Positions 8,777 to 17,465 of a stretch of 64,000 nucleotides of DNA are shown in pieces. The position numbers and the translations under genes were made by a program. Position 1 is the stretch's first letter, and each line of letters opens with the position of its first letter. The notes under the pieces were generated by a model. It ran no database searches. It was not told the DNA's origin and saw only the letters and a list, made by a program, of their open reading frames with translations. Source of the DNA: Thermus brockianus (GTDB taxonomy: Bacteria > Deinococcota > Deinococci > Deinococcales > Thermaceae); contig NZ_CP016312.1 in NCBI RefSeq assembly GCF_001880325.1, forward strand, positions 1,240,001-1,304,000, given 5' to 3'.

Positions 8777-9379
8777 ATGGAGCGGATCCCTCCGGGCCAG
8801 ATCGTCACCGAGCGCTTCCCCATCCTCACCTACGGGGAAGAGCCTGAGGTTGCGCCAGGGGAATGGCGCTTTAGCCTTTCGGGCTTGGTGGAGGTCCCCC
8901 TTACCCTCACCTACCAGGACCTCCTGGCCCTACCCCAGGTGGAGGTGGTGCGGGACTTCCACTGCGTCACCCGTTGGAGCCGGCTGGACGTGGCCTGGAA
9001 GGGGGTGCGGGTCCGGGACCTTTTGGAAAAGGCCCGCCCCAAGCCCGAGGCGGTGGCCGCCTTGGTCCATTCCTACGGGGGTTACACCACCAACCTCCTC
9101 CTGGAGGACCTCCTGCGGGAGGATGTGCTCCTGGCCCACACCCTCTTCGGCAAGCCCCTTCCCCCGGAGCGGGGCGGCCCCGTGCGCCTTTTGGTCCCCC
9201 ATCTCTACGCCTGGAAGAGCGCCAAGTGGGTGCGGGGCATAACGCTCCTAGACCACCTGGAGCTGGGCTTCTGGGAGCGGATGGGCTACCACTGGCGGGG
9301 GGATCCCTGGCGGGAGGAGCGCTTCCAGGAGGGCCCCATCCCCGCCGCAAGCCTTAGGTTTCGCAGTAAGAAAACTTGA
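8777..9379 (+). CDS. Sulfite-oxidase-family molybdopterin oxidoreductase (YedY/MsrP-like domain)
   Basis: 200 residues covering only the molybdopterin-binding domain of the sulfite oxidase family. Its hallmark is the cysteine in VVRDFHCVTRWSRLDVAWKG (near residue 62), the expected molybdenum ligand. GGYTTNL and SAKWVRGI also match the family. No Tat signal is seen, so the protein may be cytoplasmic or need a partner. It could oxidise sulfite or reduce a methionine-sulfoxide-like substrate; the sulfur neighbourhood makes sulfur chemistry plausible. TAGCCT (8765-8770) lies 6 nt before the ATG, again a leaderless arrangement. Confidence 0.8.
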   Translation: MERIPPGQIVTERFPILTYGEEPEVAPGEWRFSLSGLVEVPLTLTYQDLLALPQVEVVRDFHCVTRWSRLDVAWKGVRVRDLLEKARPKPEAVAALVHSYGGYTTNLLLEDLLREDVLLAHTLFGKPLPPERGGPVRLLVPHLYAWKSAKWVRGITLLDHLELGFWERMGYHWRGDPWREERFQEGPIPAASLRFRSKKT

Positions 9380-9401
9380 TATAATAGGGCTAAGGAGGTG
9401 G
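9380..9401 (+). promoter_or_regulatory. Perfect TATAAT -10 and ribosome site for the 88-residue protein gene
   Basis: TATAAT at 9380-9385, next to the end of the molybdoenzyme gene, is followed by the ribosome site AAGGAGG (about 9392-9398) before the ATG at 9406. The -35 region is poor. This gene is one of the few here with both a clear -10 and a clear Shine-Dalgarno site. Confidence 0.65.
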
Positions 9402-9405
9402 GAGG

Positions 9406-9672
9406 ATGGCCCTGAGGGAAGCCCAGGTCAGGGTAGAGGAGGCCTTGCGGGCCTACGAGGCCTGTGTGGAACGGGAGGCCATGGAGTACGGGGAGGAGTA
9501 CGAGCGGGTCACGTACATGGAGTACGAAGCCCCCGCGCCCGACCCCTGCGCCGAGGCCTTTTCCCGCCTGCTGGCGGCGGTGCGGGCCTACGAGGCGGCG
9601 GGGGGAAGGCGGGAGGAGCTGGACCTTAGGGGCAAGGAAGAAAAAGTCTACGAGGCCCTAGACAAGGGATAG
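9406..9672 (+). CDS. Small acidic helical protein, unknown function
   Basis: 88 residues, rich in Glu and Ala, predicted mostly helical (REAQVRVEEALRAYEACVER, then FSRLLAAVRAYEAAGGRREE). I recognise no domain. A strong TATAAT and an AAGGAGG site support that it is expressed. Its last 25 nt overlap the end of the opposite-strand PHP phosphatase gene. Confidence 0.6.
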   Translation: MALREAQVRVEEALRAYEACVEREAMEYGEEYERVTYMEYEAPAPDPCAEAFSRLLAAVRAYEAAGGRREELDLRGKEEKVYEALDKG

Positions 9673-10451
9673 GCCCGGGGCCTTCCCTCCTGGAAGTAGA
9701 AGGCTTCCCGGTAACCTGCCCGTAGGAGGAGCGCCGCCGCCTCCTGGAAGGCGAAGCCCACCTGGTCCGGCCGGTGGGCGTCCGAGCCCAGGACCACGCC
9801 AATGCCAAGCTCCCGGGCCCGCTTTAGAAGGACAAGGGCAGGGTAAACCTCCCGGGCCGGGTTGCGAAGCCCAGCGGTGTTCACATCCAGGAAGAGCCCC
9901 GCCTCGGCCACGGCCTTTAGGGCGGGCTCGGCCAGTTCCAAAAGGGCCTCCTCGGGCAAGCGGTGGCCGAACTTCTTGGGCAGGTCCAGGTGGCCGATGG
10001 CGTGGAAGAGGCCGCTTTGCGCCGCCCGTTCCACCTCGTGGAAATAGGAGCGGAAGACCTCCTTGAGCTCGCGCCAGGCGTACTCCTCCTGGTGGTCCGG
10101 GTGGTCCAGGGGCCAGGCGCCCAGGTAGTGGACGCTCCCGATGACGTAGTCAAAGGGGTAGCTCTTGAGGAGGGTTTGCACGAACGCCTCCGTGCCCGGG
10201 TGGAAGTCGGCCTCGAGGCCGATCCCCACATAGAGGTCCGGGTGAAGCTCCCGCACCCGTTCCAGGGCCAGGAGGTAGAAGGGAAGCTCGGAAAGGCGCA
10301 TGCGGCTTTGGGGGTCGTACCAGGCGGGCATGGGGCTGTGGTCGGTGAAGATGAGGCCCCTTAGCCCCGCCCTCCTGGCCTGGAAGAGGTACTCCCCCGG
10401 GGCCCCTTCCGCATGGCCGCAGAGGGGGGTGTGGACGTGGCTATCCACCAT
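9648..10451 (-). CDS. PHP-family histidinol-phosphatase (HisK type)
   Basis: 267 residues with PHP metal-binding motifs in order: DSHVHTPLCGH at the N-terminus, FTDHSPMP near residue 35, GLEADFHPG near residue 78, IGSVHYLG near residue 105, IGHLDLPKKFG near residue 152 and LGSDAHRPDQVG near residue 222. These are the trinuclear metal ligands of PHP phosphatases; Thermus uses this type for histidinol phosphate in histidine synthesis. TAGAAT (10458-10463) lies 6 nt before the ATG, suggesting a leaderless transcript. Confidence 0.88.
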   Translation of the reverse strand: MVDSHVHTPLCGHAEGAPGEYLFQARRAGLRGLIFTDHSPMPAWYDPQSRMRLSELPFYLLALERVRELHPDLYVGIGLEADFHPGTEAFVQTLLKSYPFDYVIGSVHYLGAWPLDHPDHQEEYAWRELKEVFRSYFHEVERAAQSGLFHAIGHLDLPKKFGHRLPEEALLELAEPALKAVAEAGLFLDVNTAGLRNPAREVYPALVLLKRARELGIGVVLGSDAHRPDQVGFAFQEAAALLLRAGYREAFYFQEGRPRAYPLSRAS

Positions 10452-11037
10452 GGGGCCATTCTATTCGGACGAGGAGCCCCCGCCAGGCGTAGGCCACCAC
10501 CTCCTCTCCCAGGGCCTGGGTGAGGTCTAGGGAGAGAAAGGGGTCCTCCGTGGGGATTTCCGCTTCCTGGACCAAAACCGGGGCAGGCGGGGAAAGGAGG
10601 GAAGGGTAGCGCTCCAAGATGGCCTCCACCTCAAAAGCGCTCGCCCAGATCCGCTTGAGGGCGAAGAGGGCCTCCTTGGGGCTTGGGGCTGGGTGGGCAT
10701 CCCCTTTTCCCGCCCGGCGGAGGAGGAAGGGCCCCCGCCCCTTTAGGCCCTCCAGGAAGGCCTCGGCCCGCTCGGGCAGGAGGTAGCTTTCCCGCACCGC
10801 CTTCTTGGCCTCTTCGGCGGCCCAGACCAGCCTTTCCTCGTCAATGCGCACGCCAAAGACCCCGTGGAAAAGCCTTTCTATGCGCTCGGGGAGGTTGTTC
10901 AAGCGGAAGAACTCCTCCTCTAGCCCCACCACCCAGGTGGGAGCCAGGGGGAAGCCCAAGGCCAAAGCCCGCCGCAAAAGGGCCATCTCCCCCTCGCCTA
11001 GGGCCCTTTCCAAGGGGATGATTCCAGGCTCCGCCAT
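10441..11037 (-). CDS. Unknown protein with weak similarity to the PEP/pyruvate-binding domain of PEP synthase
   Basis: The frame is open further upstream, but the protein-like part starts at the ATG at 11037 (MAEPGIIPLERALGEGE), inside the end of the glycosylase gene, giving 198 residues. Segments such as GFPLAPTWVVGLEEEFFRLN, LFALKRIWASAFEVEAILER and APVLVQEAEIP resemble the nucleotide-binding domain of PEP synthase/PPDK, at about half the usual length. It could be a degenerate regulatory relative. It overlaps the PHP gene start by 11 nt. Expression is likely coupled to the glycosylase. Confidence 0.55.
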   Translation of the reverse strand: MAEPGIIPLERALGEGEMALLRRALALGFPLAPTWVVGLEEEFFRLNNLPERIERLFHGVFGVRIDEERLVWAAEEAKKAVRESYLLPERAEAFLEGLKGRGPFLLRRAGKGDAHPAPSPKEALFALKRIWASAFEVEAILERYPSLLSPPAPVLVQEAEIPTEDPFLSLDLTQALGEEVVAYAWRGLLVRIEWPHGG

Positions 11038-11570
11038 AGGTACCACGCCAGGTGGCTCCGGTAGGGACGGAAGGGCTCGCCAAAGGCGGCGAGGGCCTCG
11101 CCCTCTATCCCGAAGAGGGCCTTGGCCGCCCGCCTTAGGCCCAGGTCCCCCACGGGCCAGACATCGGGGCGCCCCAGGCCGAACATGAGGAACATCTCCG
11201 CCGTCCAAGGGCCCACGCCCCGCACGCCACAAAGCCTTTCCTTTACGGCCTCGTCCTCCAGGTCTGCAAGGTCCTGGAAAAGCCCTTCCATGGCCTTCTT
11301 CGCCAGGTCCTTTAGGGCTAGGGCCTTGGACCGGGAAAGCCCCGCCTGGCGCAGGGCCTCGAGGGGGGCCCGTAGCACGGCCTCAGGCCTGGGTTCCACC
11401 CGTTGCCAAAGCCTTCCGGCGATGGTTTCCGCCGCCTTGGTGGAAAGCTGCTGGGCCACGATGCTTTCCGCCAGGACCCGGAAGGGGTCCCGCCGGGGCA
11501 CGGGGTGGGGATGGAAGGGGGCGGGCCCGTGGCGCTCCCAGAAGGCCAGGAGGAGGGGGTGCTCAAACAA
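10998..11570 (-). CDS. DNA-3-methyladenine glycosylase II-like (AlkA/HhH-GPD)
   Basis: 190 residues with the helix-hairpin-helix motif LCGVRGVGPWTAEMFLMFGL followed by the catalytic aspartate in DVWPVGDLGLRRA. This is the minimal catalytic module of AlkA without the N-terminal domain of the E. coli enzyme. It would excise alkylated bases from DNA. The start ATG lies 8 nt inside the end of the nicotinamidase gene, and the 3' end overlaps the next gene by 40 nt, so the three genes form one compact operon. Confidence 0.88.
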   Translation of the reverse strand: MFEHPLLLAFWERHGPAPFHPHPVPRRDPFRVLAESIVAQQLSTKAAETIAGRLWQRVEPRPEAVLRAPLEALRQAGLSRSKALALKDLAKKAMEGLFQDLADLEDEAVKERLCGVRGVGPWTAEMFLMFGLGRPDVWPVGDLGLRRAAKALFGIEGEALAAFGEPFRPYRSHLAWYLWRSLESSPWKGP

Positions 11571-12153
11571 ACCGCACCCCTTCGGCCCGGGTCACCTTGC
11601 CCTGGTAGAGGAAGGTGACCTGGCGGAGGGCGGCCTGGAGGTCAAAGGGGGTCAGGGCGCTGGTGGCGTCCTCGGGCAGGACCACCTGGTACCACCGGAG
11701 GGCGGCGGAACCGGCGGTGTGGAGGACGCAGATGTTGGCCACGGTGCCCGTGACCACCACGTACTTTACCCCCCATAGGTGCAGGTAGTGGTCCAAGGGG
11801 GTGCCGTAGAAGGCGTCGTAGCGCACCTTCTGCACGATGAGGTCGCCGGGCTCGGGCTTAAGCTCGTCCAGAATCTCCGCCCCCCAGGTGCCGGCCACGG
11901 CGTGCCGGGGCCAGATCTGGAACTCGGGGTCGTCCTCCCGGTGCCAGTCCTGGGTGTAGACCACCCTGGCCCCCGCCGCCCGGGCCCGCTCCAAAAGGAG
12001 CCGGATGGCGGGAACGCTCTTGGGGGCGTCGGGCACGAAGAGGGCCCCTTGGGGATGGGCGAAATCGTTCTGCATGTCCACCACGAGGAGGGCCGTTTCC
12101 TTGGCGGGCAGATCTAGGCCTTCTACCTTGGGGATCTCGGGAATCTCCACCAT
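11563..12153 (-). CDS. Nicotinamidase / isochorismatase-family hydrolase
   Basis: 196 residues. Catalytic triad residues are visible: Asp in LLVVDMQNDF (near residue 27), Lys in IVQKVRYDAF (near residue 108) and Cys in ANICVLHT (near residue 143). HREDDPEF contributes the metal-site His/Asp. The enzyme converts nicotinamide to nicotinate in NAD salvage. CACAAT (12160-12165) lies 6 nt before the ATG, a leaderless layout, and diverges from metF. Confidence 0.85.
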   Translation of the reverse strand: MVEIPEIPKVEGLDLPAKETALLVVDMQNDFAHPQGALFVPDAPKSVPAIRLLLERARAAGARVVYTQDWHREDDPEFQIWPRHAVAGTWGAEILDELKPEPGDLIVQKVRYDAFYGTPLDHYLHLWGVKYVVVTGTVANICVLHTAGSAALRWYQVVLPEDATSALTPFDLQAALRQVTFLYQGKVTRAEGVRFV

Positions 12154-12171
12154 ACCCCCATTGTGCCACCC

Positions 12172-12200
12172 TTGACCGGGGGTAGGGGAGGGGCTACACT
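12172..12200 (+). promoter_or_regulatory. metF promoter, TTGACC-N17-TACACT, leaderless
   Basis: -35 TTGACC at 12172-12177, 17-bp spacer, -10 TACACT at 12195-12200. The metF ATG at 12209 is 8 nt beyond the -10, about where transcription should start, and there is no Shine-Dalgarno sequence. The divergent nicotinamidase promoter lies just to the left. Confidence 0.8.
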
Positions 12201-12208
12201 CCTATAGC

Positions 12209-13090
12209 ATGAAAATACGGGACCTCCTCAAAAACCGTCAGGGGCCCCTTTTCTCCTTTGAATTTTTCCCCCCTAAGACGGCGGAGGGGGAGGAGGCGCT
12301 TTTCCGCACCATGGCCGAGCTCAAGGCCTTCCGCCCCGCCTTCGTGTCCATCACCTACGGGGCCATGGGGAGCACCCGGGAAAGGAGCGTGGCCTGGGCG
12401 AGGAGGATTCTCGCCCTCGGCCTAACCCCCCTGGCCCACCTCACCGTGGCGGGGCAAAGCCGGGAAGAGGTGGAGGAGGTCCTGGGGCGCTTCGTGGAAA
12501 GCGGGGTGGAAAACCTCCTCGCCCTTAGGGGGGACCCGCCCCAGGGGGAGCGGGTCTTCCGGCCCCATCCCGAGGGCTTCCGCTACGCCGCCGAGCTCGT
12601 GGCCCTGATCCGGGCGCGCTACGGGGAGGGGGTTTCCGTGGGCGGGGCCGCCTACCCGGAAGGCCATCCGGAAAGCGAAAGCCTCCAGGCCGATCTCCAG
12701 CATTTCAAGGCCAAGGTGGAGGCGGGCTTGGACTTCGCCATCACCCAGCTTTTCTTCAACAACGCCCACTACTTCGGCTTCCTGGAGCGGGCCCGGCGCA
12801 TGGGCATCCATATCCCCATTCTTCCTGGCATCATGCCCATCACCAACTACGCCCAGCTCCGCCGCTTCACCGAGGTCTGCGGGGCCAGCATCCCTGGGCC
12901 CCTTCTTTCCCAACTGGAGCGCCACCAGGACGACCCCAAGGCCATCCTGGAGATTGGGGTAGACCACGCCACCCGCCAGGTGGCGGAGCTTTTGGAGGCC
13001 GGGGTGGAAGGGGTCCACTTCTACACCCTGAACAAAAGCCCCGCCACCCGCATGGTCCTGGAGAGGCTGGGCTTCCGCCCGGGGGCCTAG
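12209..13090 (+). CDS. metF: Methylenetetrahydrofolate reductase
   Basis: 293 residues, normal length for MetF, the FAD enzyme that reduces methylene-THF to methyl-THF for methionine synthesis. Family motifs are FSFEFFPPKTAEGEEALF at the N-terminus, FVSITYGAMG, NLLALRGDPP and DFAITQLFFNNAHYFGFLER. It is transcribed from its own leaderless promoter. Its stop codon shares the palindrome CTAG with the stop of the opposite-strand RNase gene. Confidence 0.95.
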   Translation: MKIRDLLKNRQGPLFSFEFFPPKTAEGEEALFRTMAELKAFRPAFVSITYGAMGSTRERSVAWARRILALGLTPLAHLTVAGQSREEVEEVLGRFVESGVENLLALRGDPPQGERVFRPHPEGFRYAAELVALIRARYGEGVSVGGAAYPEGHPESESLQADLQHFKAKVEAGLDFAITQLFFNNAHYFGFLERARRMGIHIPILPGIMPITNYAQLRRFTEVCGASIPGPLLSQLERHQDDPKAILEIGVDHATRQVAELLEAGVEGVHFYTLNKSPATRMVLERLGFRPGA

Positions 13091-14382
13091 ACCTCCACCC
13101 CTTCGCCGAAACTCCCGAGCCCCACCTCCTGCCCCCGGAGGGCAAGGAGCTTGCCCAGGGCCAGGAGCTTGTCCTCTTCCCCGTGGACCAGGAGCACCCG
13201 GGGTTGGCCCTCGAGCCAATCCAGAAGCTCGTCCTGCCCCGCGTGGCCGGAGAAGCCGCCCAGGGTGTGCACCTCGGCCCTAAGGGGCACCTCCTGCCCC
13301 AGGAGGCGCACCCGCTCGGGCCTGGCGATGATCTCCGCTCCCAGGCCCCCTCGAGGCTGGTACCCCACGAAGACCAGGGCGTTTCGGGGATCGGATAGCC
13401 CGTGCTTCAGGTGGTGCAGAATCCTCCCTCCCGAAAGCATCCCGCTTCCCGCAATGACCACCATGGGCCCAGCTTCTTGGGCCAAGGCTTTGGACTCCTC
13501 CGCGCTTTCCACCACCCGCAGCGCCCGGGGACGGAAAGGGTTTTTCCCTTGGAGGAAGTAGGCCTGCACCTCCTCGCTAAAGTAGGGCACGAGCCTCGGG
13601 TATAGCTCCAAAACCCTTCCTGCCATGGGGGAGTCCAGGAGGATGGGGGCCTTGGGGAGGCGGTGGCCGTTCTCGTAAAGGAGGAAAAGGATTTCCTGCG
13701 CCCGCTCCACGGCGAAGGAAGGGATGAAGACCTTCCCGCCCCGGCTCAAGACCCGGTCCAAGATCTCCAAAAACTCTTCCACCGTGGCGGCGAAGGAGCG
13801 GTGGGGCCGGTCGCCGTAGGTGCCTTCGGAGAGGACCAGGTCCGCCCTAGGGGGAAGGGAGGCGTCGGGGAGCACCACCTTTTCGCGGTTACCCAAGTCC
13901 CCGCTATATACGAAGGTCTTCCCCTCCCCTTGGGCCACCACGAAGGCGCTCCCCGGTAGATGCCCGGCCTGGGAGAGGGAAAGGGTGAGGTCGCCCAAGC
14001 GGAGCCACTCCCCGTACTCCAGGGGCTTGGCGTGGCGGAAGACCTCCTCCACGTCCTCCTCCTCAAAGAAGGGCCTTTCCATAACCTTCAACGCATCCTC
14101 CAGAACGATGCGCATCAGGAGGAGGGTGGCCTTGGTGGCGTAGACGGGGCCGCGAAACCCCTCGCGGAAGAGCCGGGGGAGGCGGCCCACGTGGTCCAGG
14201 TGGGCGTGGCTGAGGACCACCGCCTCCACCCCCTTGGGGTCAAAGCCAAAGGGGGCGTGGTTCTTCTCCTCCTCCTTGCCCTGGAACATGCCGCAGTCCA
14301 AAAGCACCCGTCTCCCCTCGGCCCAAAGGAGGTGGCAGCTTCCCGTCACCTCCCGGGCGGCGCCAAAAGGTACGATGCGCAT
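13087..14382 (-). CDS. Beta-CASP metallo-beta-lactamase ribonuclease (RNA-specific exonuclease family)
   Basis: 431 residues from the chosen ATG at 14382 (MRIVPFGAAREVTGSCHLL). Motif 2 is LSHAHLDHVGRLP, GHLPGSAF and YSGDLG follow, and the beta-CASP C-terminal motifs include AGSGMLSGGRILHHL and FSGHAGQDELLDWL. It strongly resembles the Thermus RNase described as TTHA0252, which degrades RNA. A TTG start 21 nt upstream would use insertion-sequence bases. The IS ends only 8 nt before this ATG, so the native promoter has been separated from the gene. Confidence 0.9.
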   Translation of the reverse strand: MRIVPFGAAREVTGSCHLLWAEGRRVLLDCGMFQGKEEEKNHAPFGFDPKGVEAVVLSHAHLDHVGRLPRLFREGFRGPVYATKATLLLMRIVLEDALKVMERPFFEEEDVEEVFRHAKPLEYGEWLRLGDLTLSLSQAGHLPGSAFVVAQGEGKTFVYSGDLGNREKVVLPDASLPPRADLVLSEGTYGDRPHRSFAATVEEFLEILDRVLSRGGKVFIPSFAVERAQEILFLLYENGHRLPKAPILLDSPMAGRVLELYPRLVPYFSEEVQAYFLQGKNPFRPRALRVVESAEESKALAQEAGPMVVIAGSGMLSGGRILHHLKHGLSDPRNALVFVGYQPRGGLGAEIIARPERVRLLGQEVPLRAEVHTLGGFSGHAGQDELLDWLEGQPRVLLVHGEEDKLLALGKLLALRGQEVGLGSFGEGVEV

Positions 14383-14389
14383 GCCCTTC

Positions 14390-15701
14390 AGGGCTTTACC
14401 CAAAACTCCTTCCTCGCCCTCCCTTAGCCTGCTTCAAGAGTTCTTGGGTGACTTCATAGTTGAGCAGGCGAACCAGGCCCCTCAGGAGCAGGTACGGACC
14501 ATCCCTCTCGCTGGGCAGCCCCAGCTTGCCCCCGAGCTGCAAAAGAAACCCCTTGAACGGATCCCCCAACCGCTCAACTTCCCAAAGGAACACCGCCAGC
14601 CCCAGCAAAACCGCCACCACCTTCCGGATCCGGGCAAGCCCCCGCACCTGGAAGGTCTCAAGCCCCAGCCCCGTCTTCAAAAGCCGGAAGAACCGCTCCA
14701 CCTCCCACCGCCTGCGGTACGCCTCCACCACCTGCGCCGCCTCCTCCCTCCCCCTCACCGGCAAGCTGGTCAGTAGCCACCACTCCCCACGCCGCCCCAG
14801 GGCTGGCACCCGGCAGACCACCAGGTGGAGCCGCCTCCCCTCCACCTCCACCTCCCTCCATCCGAAGTGGAGCCGCACCCGCTGGTACCTGCCCCCTACC
14901 CTCAGCTCCACCTCCTCCCCACAGGGAAGGGCCAGGGAAGAAGCCACCTTCGCCAGAGAACCCCCCTCCCCAAGCTTCCGGTCCCGGTAGACCCGCACCA
15001 CGAACTCCTCCCCCAGGGCCAGCACCTGCCCAAACACCTTCCGGTCGTCAAACCCCCGGTCCGCCACATACACCAGCCTCCTGCCCACGCCCCCCAATCG
15101 CTCCCGGGCCGCCTCAATGGCTCCCTCCACCTCCTTGGGCAGGCTGGCAAACCCCCTCTCCCCGTAGGCCACCAGGTGGGCGTACCCCAGGGCCAGCCGC
15201 CCCGCGGGGTCCAACCCCAGGGCGGTGAGGAGCTCGTACCCGGGCCGCCTATCCTTCCCCACCCGGGCTATCCCCTCCAGGGCCCGGGCATAGGGCTTGG
15301 CCACCGGGCTCAGGTCCAGGAGGACCAGAACCTCCTCACCCTCCAGGGCAGTCGCGCTCTCCTGATAGACCCGGTCAAGGAGGGCTTCTGCCTCCACCCG
15401 TGGGTTGGACAGGAAGCGGTAAAGGGCTTTGGCCTGGTGGAAGCGGTTCTGGAGGGGAGAAGGGAGCGAGGCCACCATCTCGCTCACCCGGGCTGAGCCT
15501 GCGGCCAAGGCGCCCCGCACCACCTCTTCAAACCGTCGGTGGAGGCGCTTATCGGGGGAAAACGCTCGCAAAACGGCCCGTGAACTCCTGGAGCCTGGCC
15601 TCGGCCACCTTGAGCATGTCCATGGATCACCCCCGGTACCAGATACGGGCTGCGCCCGCAAGGGGAGATTTACCACGAAACGGAGATGTGGGTAAAGTCC
15701 T
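14390..15701 (-). mobile_element. IS4-family insertion sequence, about 1.3 kb
   Basis: Imperfect terminal inverted repeats of about 20 bp are visible: left end AGGGCTTTACCCAAAACTCC (from 14390) and, read inward from 15701, AGGACTTTACCCACATCTCC, with three mismatches. One transposase gene fills the element. No clean target duplication is seen; CATGCC occurs near both junctions (14380-14385 and 15702-15707) but is not convincing. The element lies between the RNase gene and the tRNA/tuf promoter. Confidence 0.75.
14396..15623 (-). CDS. IS4-family DDE transposase, with an apparent frameshift near its N-terminus
   Basis: The catalytic triad is visible: Asp in LVLLDLSPVAKP, Asp in VYVADRGFDDRKVF, and the YREK signature (Y-x2-R-x3-E-x6-K) in YRRRWEVERFFRLLK. 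The likely start is ATG at 15623 (MDMLKVAEARLQEFTGRF), but that frame stops at 15551. Removing one base from the five-G run at 15554-15558 (plus strand) joins it to the rest (DKRLHRRFEEVVRG). Either the element is inactive or the base call is wrong. The stop TAA is supplied by the terminal repeat. Confidence 0.8.
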
Positions 15702-15719
15702 CATGCCAATGCCCTTATC

Positions 15720-15748
15720 TTGACACTCATCCTGGGGTGTGTTAGCCT
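15720..15748 (+). promoter_or_regulatory. Strong promoter of the tRNA-tuf operon, TTGACA-N17-TAGCCT
   Basis: A perfect -35 TTGACA (15720-15725), an ideal 17-bp spacer and -10 TAGCCT (15743-15748), about 33 bp before the first tRNA. The insertion sequence ends only 18 bp upstream, so any upstream activating sequence has been replaced. Confidence 0.8.
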
Positions 15749-15780
15749 ATTCCCTCGGACAGGGTCCCATCCCCGGTCCT

Positions 15781-15856
15781 GCCACCCTAGCTCAACAGGC
15801 AGAGCACCCGACTTGTAATCGGGGGGTTGGGGGTTCAACTCCCCTGGGTGGCTCCA
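15781..15856 (+). tRNA. tRNA-Thr (anticodon TGT), CCA encoded
   Basis: 76 nt. The acceptor stem GCCACCC pairs with GGGTGGC; the anticodon stem CCCGA/TCGGG encloses the loop CTTGTAA, giving anticodon TGT. The T-loop is TTCAACT. It ends in TCCA. First of four clustered tRNA genes before tuf. Confidence 0.95.
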
Positions 15857-15867
15857 AAAGAGGGCGT

Positions 15868-15953
15868 GGGCAGGTGCCCGAGCGGCCAAAGGGGACGGTC
15901 TGTAAAACCGTTGGCGCACGCCTACGCTGGTTCGAATCCAGCCCTGCCCACCA
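15868..15953 (+). tRNA. tRNA-Tyr (anticodon GTA), CCA encoded
   Basis: 86 nt with a long variable arm, as expected for bacterial tRNA-Tyr. The acceptor GGGCAGG pairs with CCTGCCC; the anticodon loop CTGTAAA gives GTA; the T-arm is GCTGG-TTCGAAT-CCAGC. Ends in ACCA. Confidence 0.95.
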
Positions 15954-15956
15954 AAC

Positions 15957-15974
15957 GGTGTGCTTAAGCACACC
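15957..15974 (+). repeat. Perfect 18-bp palindrome between tRNA-Tyr and tRNA-Gly
   Basis: GGTGTGCTTAAGCACACC is fully self-complementary. As RNA it can form a short hairpin between two tRNAs in the primary transcript, possibly a processing signal. It has no T-tract, so it is not a terminator. Confidence 0.6.
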
Positions 15975-15978
15975 CCAT

Positions 15979-16054
15979 GCGGGAGTAGCTCAGTTGGTAG
16001 AGCATCGGCTTCCCAAGCCGAGGGTCGCGGGTTCGAGTCCCGTCTCCCGCTCCA
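15979..16054 (+). tRNA. tRNA-Gly (anticodon CCC), CCA encoded
   Basis: 76 nt. The acceptor GCGGGAG pairs with CTCCCGC; the anticodon stem TCGGC/GCCGA encloses TTCCCAA, giving CCC, which reads GGG. The T-arm is CGCGGGTTCGAGTCCCG-like. Ends in TCCA. Confidence 0.95.
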
Positions 16055-16057
16055 CGA

Positions 16058-16133
16058 GCTCGCGTAGCTCAGCAGGTAGAGCACACCCTTGGTAAGGGTG
16101 AGGTCGCCGGTTCGAGCCCGGCCGCGAGCTCCA
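16058..16133 (+). tRNA. tRNA-Thr (anticodon GGT), CCA encoded
   Basis: 76 nt. The acceptor GCTCGCG pairs with CGCGAGC; the anticodon stem CACCC/GGGTG encloses TTGGTAA, giving GGT. It is the last tRNA before tuf. The 67-nt gap to tuf holds a GC-rich hairpin (GCCCTGGG...CCCAGGGC, about 16145-16174) that may separate tRNA from mRNA during processing. Confidence 0.95.
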
Positions 16134-16200
16134 TCTTTTTGTCTGCCCTGGGCCTTAGGCCCCCAGGGCGGCCTTTGCGTGCAAGAAAAGAGGAGGAACC

Positions 16201-17421
<1,221 letters not shown>

Positions 17422-17427
17422 GCCCTA

Positions 17428-17453
17428 GGGGGGAGGCCTCCTCCCCCCTCTTT
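17428..17453 (+). terminator. GC-rich hairpin with weak T-tract after tuf
   Basis: A 9-bp stem, GGGGGGAGG (17428-17436) and CCTCCCCCC (17440-17448), with a 3-nt loop, is followed by TCTTT. The poor T-tract suggests partial termination, which would lower expression of the downstream rpmG-secE-nusG genes relative to tuf. It could instead be a 3'-end stabiliser. Confidence 0.5.
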
Positions 17454-17465
17454 GCGAGGTGAGGC

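Noticed and set aside
14379-15712. Target-site duplication of the insertion sequence
   Set aside because: Only CATGCC is shared near both junctions and it does not abut the repeats evenly, so I did not call it.
15701-16084. Minus-strand frame with SGRRDSNPRPSAWEADALPT
   Set aside because: It is the complement of the tRNA gene cluster, a well-known false protein in databases.
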